Below are positions 45,301-57,300 of a DNA stretch of 64,000 nucleotides, piece by piece (the first letter of the stretch is position 1; every line of letters begins with the position of its first letter). A program made the translations under genes and the position numbers. Location of the stretch: the NCBI GenBank assembly GCA_031769625.1, contig JAUIMM010000578.1:331001-395000 (forward strand), written 5' to 3'. The notes beneath the pieces were generated by a model. The model saw only the letters and a list, made by a program, of their open reading frames with translations. It did not search any database and had not been told where the DNA came from. Source of the stretch: Taudactylus pleione (lineage: Eukaryota; Chordata; Amphibia; Anura; Myobatrachidae).

Positions 45301-48300
45301 TCACTAGATGCGATCGCTCGCCCCCAGCGTATGCAAATTTGTCAAAGTGACGCCATGGGAAGCGATCACTCGCCAAGGCATAAGCACACCCACCATGTCT
45401 TAGTGAGCGGCCAGCGTACGCCCAATCGCACAGGTAGAGCCGCCCACCAGTGCACGTCATCTCCAGGAAGTGTATTTAAACATTGGTACATCGAGGACAG
45501 TCGGAAGCAATCGCAGCGCTTGTGGTTGCCTTACCCTACCGCAAGCACTGCGAGGACTTCAGTGTAAAAAAACAGGCAGGTGACGTGTACTATGACGCGT
45601 GTTAATTATGCACGCCTCTAAAACGGCGTTGAAACACTCAGGCACGCCTGCATTCGCATCTCCACTCCCCCGTTATTAGTGTCCTGCCCCTGTTACCACC
45701 CACAAACGGCCTCTCCTGTCACTCATTACATTGGCCTGTCTTTGCTGGGCGAGCGAGAGGGTTGCTATCGCACAGAGTAGTTCACGCAGGCGCAGTACGA
45801 AGCGTGCGCATGCGCGTACGTAAACCATCGGGCCGCTTGCGAGCGCACATTGCTAGCGAGAGTCTCTGAATGAGGTCCTTAGTACATAGACCCCTGTGTC
45901 TTGTGTGTACCATACAAGTCTAACTTATGGCTGCACTACTCCTAAGAGGCTGGCCTGTGATATTCTTTAGCTCTACAGTAGACGGTCCATGCCTGTTTTT
46001 CCCCATCATAGGCACATAGAAGGGATTACATACAAGGGATCTTCTAGTGTCACACCTAGTTTAGAGTTTTTAGAATTTTTGTAACTTTGTTAATGTGAAT
46101 ATTTTGAAGTTCTTCTAATTATTATAATTTTTTTTTCTTCGAACTTCTCTCATCTTGCTGCAGATCATTGCACCTTGGAGAATGCCCGAATTTTACAACC
46201 GTTTCAGGGGACGCAGTGATCTTATGGAGTACGCTAAGGTACCGTATTAGTATACTAGTGCCGTATTAGTATACAGTTAACTCCAAGCCTGGCTATCTGT
46301 TTGTTTAGAGCGGTGGTCTTTGATGCACCTCTGACATAAAACATCAGCATTGCAGGTCGTGGCGATCTGCTTTGAAAATCTGGCGGCAGACACCAACCGA
46401 TATAATCGCTCTGCATAGCTTGCTAATGAGAGCATTAGTCTAAATAATATATCTTTATAAACTGTGTTTAAGACCAGATGATGAAATTAGGTGGGTTTGT
46501 GTGAAAGTATACTCAAATTATTCCAGGATTCCAACATTTAAATACTCACAGTAGACCCCCAATGTTAGAAACTCGGTTACACCAAAATGTCCATTCCATT
46601 CGTGAAATAATGACCAGACGGAGTGTCAGCCGGAAAACAAGAACAGTGATTGATGGGTCTTGATGAAGAAGTTTGCGCAGCGGCCGATCTCTTCCTCTTC
46701 TGGGAAGACTGCTGCGATTTTTAACCAAACCCATGTGTATTATTAGTAGGACAATGTTTAAAGGAGCATTGAACCTCAAATGTAATATGGCCATTGAAAG
46801 ACACAGCAGGGAGCCACGCATAGTGGAATTTGCGTCGGCAACACACTGTGATTTCAATTGGCAATTTGCCCATTTTTGTGACCGCAATCACCAGGCTTTT
46901 GGGTCCAAAACTGTTCTATATATTAATCATATTGTCAGTAGACCTGCTTGGACATTTATACGCAATCTTTGGCTGACCGTACTTCAGGGAAGTCATTGTA
47001 ATCCTGTTGTTCGGCCCCGGAAATGTCATTTGGAACATCGGGGGTGCAGACAGGTTTTTTACAGTCATCGATTTGCGTATATATAATTCTAATCATTCTC
47101 TCAGTATGATAACGCGACTTTTACATATTTGAACCACTTGGATTGTAAAGGATAACTCCTTGCCAGTTGGCATGAGCTGATATTGTAGGGAGAACTTGCT
47201 GCTAAATGTTCCTGATTTGGGAAATTCGGACATCACCATCTGGTCAGAAATGTTGTGGACACACGCGAGTGGGAGTGCCGTGGGCGTGCGGCCCAGAGTA
47301 CCGCGCTATTCTAGAGCGCGAATACAACCGAAGGGACACCTGTTTCTGAAGCGTCTCTTGCACTCAGCAAGGGGCAAGTGAAAATGCTGATACCCATGAT
47401 GGCAATTGCAGCAGTGGACAGAAAAAGGGGTTGTGGCTAAACGCTCAAAGCCGCACAGATCCTCGCCTTAGTAAATTCTGCTTCCACGGCCTTCCGCACT
47501 TACGCCCGCTTGGTGCGCGGCTCAGAATCAGGCAGAAAGTGTCTATGTATCACTTTTGCCTGTATATTTAAATGAACTAAAATTTGGGGACTATGGCCCT
47601 CATTCAGAGGTGGTCGCAAGAAGCGAATGAGCGCGGCCGCTTGTATGGAGAAGTGCGGCCTCCTGGTCACTAGCTAAGCTGTGGGTTACCACCCACAGCT
47701 TAGTGACCGACCAGGGTGATGGTAGTGATGGTCAAGACCATCGCGACCATCGGGGCTTGCGACGAGACCCTAACGTTGGGTCTCGGCAACCGCAAGCCCC
47801 AGGGAGCGCAGGAAGCTCCCCACTGACATCACTGCTGATGTCAGTGCGGCCGCCCACAAAACGGCAGGCGTTCGCTTGGGAACGCCTCCGTTTGTGTAGC
47901 CACCCCCCCCCGCGCCCCGCCTACAAAATGGGGCGAGCTGTCGATCAACATCGACAGCCGCCCCTTTTGTAGTGAGCTTTCTCTCTCGCTCCGGGGCTTG
48001 CGCACGCGCAGTGCGGCCGCTGCGCGTGCGCAGGGCCTTAACATCGACCCGGTTACGAGCACTCATCGCTTGCGACCGGGTCTGAATGAGGGTCTATGTC
48101 TGAGTATACTTATCCATGTGGATCCTATTTTGGGAAGGTGGTATCTGAAGCCGAGCCCCTCCCTCACTCCTGATACCTGTTCCCACAGCGTTGAATGCAG
48201 GTTCCACGTCTGCTCAGGGCTGTGTGTGTGTGTGTGTGGGATTCCTATTAGCTTGTGTGTATGTGACAGATTTGCCCTCTGGCACACCCTGAGCTGGTGA

Positions 48301-51300
48301 TTATTACCTATTCAGAATAAACAAAGGGCGGCATTAATTGACTAACAAGCTCTTGAAAACTAATGAGAGCCCCAGAGCACTGTAAGCAGCAGAGCATGAA
48401 GCGAACCCTCAGCTTACAGGACATTGTCCCACATGACACACAGTCCCATCTGGGACCCAACGCTCAAATCTGATATGGTAACATCGCTGGAAAGCCAAGC
48501 CTCCGCTGTATGTGTCCTATGCAGCTTTTGATCGCAATGCCCAGTTTCTTATTCTTTATTAGCTTTATCGGATATTTTAGGGACTACCAGCCGGCCTTGT
48601 ATCCATTCCTCCACCCCCCCATTCCTGGCATCTCCCCCTTCTGTTCACCCTCTCTTCCATGCCTCCCAGCCACATACCCCCCCTCTCTCTTTCTCTTCTG
48701 CGCAAAGTATCATTTTGGAGAGTTAAAGGGACTTTCTGTAGATGAGACTGGGATTTAAACAGATCGGTATCAGTGAAAGCCTTGTGCTTCCAGAGTGCCT
48801 TCTCCCTCCCTCACCTATGTCCCCTGCCCTCCTCCTCTTTCCTAAATAATTGGTGCCATTTAGAAATGAGATAAAAACTCAACTGTCCCATCACCCCTGA
48901 GGCTGCAGATTCATCAGGGCTCTGTCCACAGATAAGTAAAAGGCTCTCAGTTAACTCCAAGCCTGGCTATTCATTAACTGGACGGTAACATTAACCAGGA
49001 TTCACACAGGCTTCCTCTCCTTTCACTGTCTGTCAGGGCATTCCGTGCGGCTGCCCGCTCCCATTCAAAGAGAAGGGAATTCATAGAGGGGCAGAAGAAA
49101 AGATGCTAATTGGAGTTTGTTACAGGCAGGTTATAAAAATCTCAGAGGGTCAATTGGAGCCTATAATGGCACATTCTATTACTGGGCAGTATAGGGTATC
49201 ACAGCATAGAACATAGTAGTACATTCTATTACTGGGCAGTATAGGGTATCACAGTATAGTACATAGTGGTACATTCTATTACTGGCAGTATAGGGTATCA
49301 CAGCATTGTACATAGTGGTGCATTCTATTACTGGGCAGTATAGGGTATCACAGCATAGTACATGGTAGTACATTCTATTACTGGCAGTATAGGATATCAC
49401 AGCATTGTACATAGTGGTGCATTCTATTACTGGGCAGTATAGGGTATCACAGCATAGTACATGGTAGTACATTCTATTACTGGGCAGTATAGGGTATCAC
49501 AGCATAGTACATAGTAGTACATTATATTACTGGGCAGTATAGGGTATCACAGCATTGTACATAGTAGTACATTATATTACTGGGCAGTATAGGGTATCAC
49601 AGCATAGTACATAGTAGTACATTCTATTACTGGCAGTATAGGGTATCACAGCATTGTACATAGTGGTACATTCTATTACTGGCAGTATAGGGTATCACAG
49701 CATTGTACATAGTAGTACATTATATTACTGGGCAGTATAGGGTATCACAGCATTGTACATAGTAGTACATTATATTACTGGGCAGTATAGGGTATCACAG
49801 CATAGTACATAGTAGTACATTCTATTACTGGCAGTATAGGGTATCACAGCATTGTACATAGTGGTACATTCTATTACTGGCAGTATAGGGTATCACAGCA
49901 TTGTACATAGTAGTACATTATATTACTGGGCAGTATAGGGTATCACAGCATTGTACATAGTAGTACATTCTATTACTGGGCAGTATAGGGTATCACAGCA
50001 TTGTACATAGTAGTACATTCTATTACTGGGCAGTATAGGGTATCACAGCATTGTACATAGTAGTACATTATATTACTGGGCAGTATAGGGTATCACAGCA
50101 TAGTACATAGTGGTACATTATATTACTGGGCAGTATAGGGTATCACAGCATAGTACATAGTAGTACATTCTATTACTGGCAGTATAGGGTATCACAGCAT
50201 TGTACATAGTGGTACATTCTATTACTGGCAGTATAGGGTATCACAGCATTGTACATAGTAGTACATTATATTACTGGGCAGTATAGGGTATCACAGCATT
50301 GTACATAGTAGTACATTATATTACTGGGCAGTATAGGGTATCACAGCATAGTACATAGTAGTACATTCTATTACTGGCAGTATAGGGTATCACAGCATTG
50401 TACATAGTGGTACATTCTATTACTGGCAGTATAGGGTATCACAGCATTGTACATAGTAGTACATTATATTACTGGGCAGTATAGGGTATCACAGCATTGT
50501 ACATAGTAGTACATTCTATTACTGGGCAGTATAGGGTATCACAGCATTGTACATAGTAGTACATTCTATTACTGGGCAGTATAGGGTATCACAGCATAGT
50601 ACATAGTGGTACATTATATTACTGGGCAGTATAGGGTATCACAGCATAGTACATAGTAGTACATTCTATTACTGGGCAGTATAGGGTATCACAGCATAGT
50701 ACATAGTAGTACATTCTATTACTGGGCAGTATAGGGTATCACAGCATTGTACATAGTAGTACATTATATTACTGGGCAGTATAGGGTATCACAGCATAGT
50801 ACATAGTGGTACATTCTATTACTGGCAGTATAGGGTATCACAGCATAGTACATAGTAGTACATTACATTACTGGGCAGTATAGGGTATCACAGCATTGTA
50901 CATAGTAGTACATTCTATTACTGGGCAGTATAGGGTATCACAGCATTGTACATAGTAGTACATTCTATTACTGGGCAGTATAGGGTATCACAGCATTGTA
51001 CATAGTAGTACATTACATTACTGGGCAGTATAGGGTATCACAGCATAGTACATAGTAGTACATTCTATTACTGGGCAGTATAGGGTATCACAGCATTGTA
51101 CATAGTGGTACATTATATTACTGGGCAGTATAGGGTATCACAGCATTGTACATAGTAGTACATTATATTACTGGGCAGTATAGGGTATCACAGCATAGTA
51201 CATAGTAGTACATTATATTACTGGGCAGTATAGGGTATCACAGCATTGTACATAGTAGTACATTACATTACTGGGCAGTATAGGGTATCACAGCATTGTA

Positions 51301-54300
51301 CATAGTAGTACATTATATTACTGTGCAGTATAGGGTATCACAGCATTGTACATAGTAGTACATTCTATTACTGGGCAGTATTGGGTATCACAGCATAGTA
51401 CATAGTGGTACATTATATTACTGGGCAGTATAGGGTATCACAGCATTGTACATAGTAGTACATTCTATTACTGGGCAGTATAGGGTATCACAGCATAGTA
51501 CATAGTAGTACATTCTATTACTGGCAGTATAGGGTATCACAGCATTGTACATAGTGGTACATTCTATTACTGGCAGTATAGGGTATCACAGCATTGTACA
51601 TAGTAGTACATTATATTACTGGGCAGTATAGGGTATCACAGCATTGTACATAGTAGTACATTCTATTACTGGGCAGTATAGGGTATCACAGCATTGTACA
51701 TAGTAGTACATTCTATTACTGGGCAGTATAGGGTATCACAGCATTGTACATAGTAGTACATTATATTACTGGGCAGTATAGGGTATCACAGCATAGTACA
51801 TAGTGGTACATTATATTACTGGGCAGTATAGGGTATCACAGCATAGTACATAGTAGTACATTCTATTACTGGGCAGTATAGGGTATCACAGCATAGTACA
51901 TAGTAGTACATTCTATTACTGGGCAGTATAGGGTATCACAGCATTGTACATAGTAGTACATTATATTACTGGGCAGTATAGGGTATCACAGCATAGTACA
52001 TAGTGGTACATTCTATTACTGGCAGTATAGGGTATCACAGCATAGTACATAGTAGTACATTACATTACTGGGCAGTATAGGGTATCACAGCATTGTACAT
52101 AGTAGTACATTCTATTACTGGGCAGTATAGGGTATCACAGCATTGTACATAGTAGTACATTCTATTACTGGGCAGTATAGGGTATCACAGCATTGTACAT
52201 AGTAGTACATTACATTACTGGGCAGTATAGGGTATCACAGCATAGTACATAGTAGTACATTCTATTACTGGGCAGTATAGGGTATCACAGCATTGTACAT
52301 AGTGGTACATTATATTACTGGGCAGTATAGGGTATCACAGCATTGTACATAGTAGTACATTATATTACTGGGCAGTATAGGGTATCACAGCATAGTACAT
52401 AGTAGTACATTATATTACTGGGCAGTATAGGGTATCACAGCATTGTACATAGTAGTACATTACATTACTGGGCAGTATAGGGTATCACAGCATTGTACAT
52501 AGTAGTACATTATATTACTGTGCAGTATAGGGTATCACAGCATTGTACATAGTAGTACATTCTATTACTGGGCAGTATTGGGTATCACAGCATAGTACAT
52601 AGTGGTACATTATATTACTGGGCAGTATAGGGTATCACAGCATTGTACATAGTAGTACATTATATTACTGGGCAGTATAGGGTATCACAGCATTGTACAT
52701 AGTAGTACATTATATTACTGGGCAGTATAGGGTATCACAGCATTGTACATAGTAGTACATTACATTACTGGGCAGTATAGGGTATCACAGCATTGTACAT
52801 AGTAGTACATTATATTACTGTGCAGTATAGGGTATCACAGCATTGTACATAGTAGTACATTCTATTACTGGGCAGTATTGGGTATCACAGCATTGTACAT
52901 AGTAGTACATTATATTACTGGAAAGTATAGGGTATCACAGCATAGTACATAGTAGTACATTATATTACTGGGCAGTATAGGGTATCACAGCATAGTACAT
53001 AGTGGTACATTATATTACTGGGCAGTATAGGGTATCACAGCATAGTACATAGTAGTACATTATATTACTGGGCAGTATAGGGTATCACAGCATTGTACAT
53101 AGTACTTTATATTACTGGGCAGTATAGGGTATCACAGCATTGTACATAGTAGTACATTATATTACTGGGCAGTATAGGGTATCACAGCATAGTACATAGT
53201 AGTACATTATATTACTGGCAGTATAGGGTATCACAGCATTGTACATAGTGGTACATTATATTACTGGGCAGTATAGGGTATCACAGCATAGTACATAGTA
53301 GTACATTATATTACTGGCAGTATAGGGTATCACAGCATTGTACATAGTGGTACATTATATTACTGGGCAGTATAGGGTATCACAGCATTGTACATAGTAG
53401 TACATTATATTACTGGGCAGTATAGGGTATCACAGCATTGTACATAGTAGTACATTATATTACTGGGCAGTATAGGGTATCACAGCATTGTACATAGTAG
53501 TACATTATATTACTGGGCAGTATAGGGTATCACAGCATTGTACATAGTACTTTATATTACTGGGCAGTATAGGGTATCACAGCATTGTACATAGTAGTAC
53601 ATTATATTACTGGGCAGTATAGGGTATCACAGCATAGTACATAGTGGTACATTATATTACTGGGCAGTATAGGGTATCACAGCATAGTACATAGTAGTAC
53701 ATTATATTACTGGCAGTATAGGGTATCACAGCATTGTACATAGTGGTACATTACATTACTGGGCAGTATAGGGTATCACAGCATTGTACATAGTAGTACA
53801 TTATATTACTGGGCAGTATAGGGTATCACAGCATTGTACATAGTAGTACATTATATTACTGGGCAGTATAGGGTATCAGCATTGTACATAGTACTTTATA
53901 TTACTGGGCAGTATAGGGTATCACAGCATTGTACATAGTAGTACATTATATTACTGGGCAGTATTGGGTATCACAGCATTGTACATAGTAGTACATTATA
54001 TTACTGGGCAGTATAGGGTATCACAGCATTGTACATAGTAGTACATTATATTACTGGGCAGTATAGGGTTCACAGCATTGTACATAGTGGTACATTATAT
54101 TACTGGGCAGTATAGGGTATCACAGCATTGTACATAGTAGTACATTATATTACTGGGCAGTATAGGGTATCACAGCATTGTACATAGTAGTACATTATAT
54201 TACTGGGCAGTATTGGGTATCACAGCATTGTACATAGTAGTACATTATATTACTGGGCAGTATAGGGTTCACAGCATTGTACATAGTAGTACATTATATT

Positions 54301-57300
54301 ACTGGGCAGTATAGGGTATCACAGCATAGTACGCACTGGTATATTCTATTACAGGGCAGTAAAGGGTATTGTAGATGGTGCTAAATACATTTTAGATAAT
54401 TTTATATCAGACCTAGTCCATATTCTCGTTTTGATATTTGGAAATTCCGGTTTCCCGGAGCCAGAATCGTAAATCAAATTACTCTTTAAATAAGTCAGGC
54501 TGCAGGAATAACGATATAACGATAATGCAGAGAAATTCAGACTGATTCATTTTTAAAGTTCCATCCAAAATATTTTGGCTTCCGCATCCCCTCTGCTAGG
54601 CGCTACGTGCCGTTTACCCACTGAGCCCCGGGACGCACATGCAGAGCGTCTGGCTGCTGACTAATGCTCTCTGCAGTGCATTATAATGAAGGACAAGTCA
54701 GTATAACAATGAAGCGTCTTCCGGCTTGTGTGACATCTTCATTATTTCAGCTGCGAGCATTCTTCCAATATACTGGACAGCTCATAAGTGTGAATGCTCC
54801 TACAGAGACCTCTCTGCTAAACATTAGCCAGAAGGCTTTCTTCGGATGTGGGTGGCATGGCAGTAGAGAAAGCTTTGGGAGGGTACGTAAAGGGGCCTTT
54901 GGCTCTTTGTTTTGTTCATCAAGGGTACATCGCTTATCCTTCACTGCCTAGCCCAATGAGGGTTACACATCCTGCAGACCACCTAAGGGGGCCCACCTAC
55001 ATCCCAGTTGGGAACCGCTTTTTCCTGCAATGAATTTGTTAACATATTAGCAACCTCACTGAGACAGAAGCAATTCCCCGTTATTCTAAGCAGTACAAGA
55101 GCACCTGGGGATAGATCTGGGGACGGCGGATGTGCCTGCTCCCTACGCAGTATGTGAAGGGAGGAATACATTTCATCAGCGATGTTATGTGAAGTGTAAT
55201 GTTTTTGTGCTGGACTTGTGATTAAATTCACAGAGGGACCTCGGCAGCGGTGCTTATAATGCATAGAATCCATTGACCATTCAAAGCCGTGTATTTCTGT
55301 GCTCGCTCGCTTGTGCTTACAGAACATCCCTCTCTCCATGCCTATGTAGCCGTGTGTGCACACGTTATTCTCGGTTTGCATATACCGTCTGCGGGTCTGT
55401 GGGCTTAACTGCATCCATGAGCTAGCAAAGCCTGTGAGGATCCACAGCAGAACATTGCACCAAGTTGCAATAAGTAACAAGGTCCCCTCTCCAAGTTCAT
55501 TAGAACATACCGCAGTTTCCTCCATCTAACATCCAGCAGCCTGTTCTGGGGTCCGGGAGCCCCCCTTCCCCGTGCCGCAGTGAAGGGTTTGCCCAGCCTT
55601 GTTGCGACGTCATGAAGTCATAAGCGTCACACTTGTGGGGCAGGACATTATGGAGGCTCCGGGCTGAGCCCAGAGCCAGGAGCTCAGGCCGAAAGGCAGG
55701 ACTTGGGTCATTTACTCGGGCAGCCACGGGGGTTAAAATTCGTGGGTGCCCCAGTCGAGTGCCACCCTGGCCAACCGATAGCACTGCACGACAATGAAGA
55801 TGTTTCCGATGTGAAAATAGTTACTTCTCATTGATTTCAGCATGCAAAGAATGAATATGACATTTAAAATTCTCAGTTAGCTCTGAGTTCGGAGATGTAG
55901 CCCATGTATGAGGATGTAGGGGTATTCCTAGTGAAGTGGGCAGAATGGAGAGAATCTTACCTGCAATCTGCGTTCCGCGCAGAGGGGGCGGGGCCTAATG
56001 ACCCAATTAAATTAATCAGTTATTTGTCCCCTCCCCTATTCAAATATATGTGATTCACGGGATTACCCACACAAGATAACTGTGGTGCACTGAGTGACAG
56101 CATAGTGAGTGATTCCACCAAGACATTTCAGCAATGGAACAAAGATATCAGGGTAGGTGATCACTACTGTTGGACAGTGACAAGAGATGCCCCAGAAGAG
56201 GAGTACAAGCGACAAGCAAAGAGAAAGCACCCCCATGAATAGGCCACTATATTACATAGTACTTTCATATGCTGTATGTTTGTTTCCTATGCTGTATGTT
56301 TGTTTCCTATGCTGTATGTTTGTTTCCTATGCTGTATGTTTGTTTCCTATGCTGTATGTTTGTTTCGTACGCTGTATGTTTGTTTCGTATGCTGTATGTT
56401 TGTTTCGTTTTGTGTTCTTATTTGTGATTGATTGGATTAAAACAACTGTTATTTATTTTCTATCAAGAAAATATCAGATTATTTTAAAATAGCTTTTCAC
56501 TATGACTATATTACTAATGTACATACAGTATAGTGCAAGTAGTGTAGCTCAAAAAATAGAGCTAGTAAATACATTCTGTAATCATTTTTAGTTTTTCTTG
56601 ACCTCAAATTAGGAATGTATGACTATTTTTAGAAAGGAAACAAATGAAAAGTACTAATTTGTTGTACAGTGTAGTTATGTCCCGACCAACATCACAATAG
56701 GATCATAATATTCTTCCAGTGAGTGGAGCTCTGACTGTAAGGCCGATCTTCACTTACTACATGATCTACCACTACTATTCTAAAGCACCTAACCATTTAC
56801 TGTATGGTAATAAACGCCCAAATAGGCGCCGTACTCATCCCTTATACAAACTACAATAACACCAGTGTGCGATCTCTGGGCCTGATTCAGAGCCGGACCC
56901 TCTGACCAGAGCGCTCGCTCTGAATCAGGGCCCTCCTACCTAAAAATGGAGCGGCCTCCTGGACGCTCGCATAGCTGTGGGAGACCACCCACAGCTATAG
57001 CGAGCGGCCAAAAAGACGGTCGCGATGGTCAAGACCATCGCGACCATCGGGCTTGCGACGAGACCCTGCAGTAGGGTCTCGCTGCCGCAAGACCAGGAGT
57101 GATTTTGGCTCTATCAGAGCCAAAAGCACTCCCACTGACATCACTAGTGATGTCAGTGGGGCCGGACCCAGATGGTAGGCGTTCCCATGGGAACGCCTCC
57201 GTCTGGGCAGCAACGCCCCCGGCACGCCCACCAAAGGGGGCGTGCTGTCAGTCACCATCGACAGCACGCCCCCTTTGGTGCGAGACCCATAGCAACAGCT

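Noticed and set aside
49179..49472. Minus-strand frame of 97 codons in the 50 bp satellite
   Set aside because: It is an artefact of the tandem repeat, with alternating Tyr/Cys/Met units.
49170..54370. CRISPR-like array
   Set aside because: Units are directly adjacent with no unique spacers, and the sequence is vertebrate.
56187..56492. Hydrophobic 101-codon frame resembling a membrane protein
   Set aside because: The hydrophobic part comes from the 20 bp tandem repeat.
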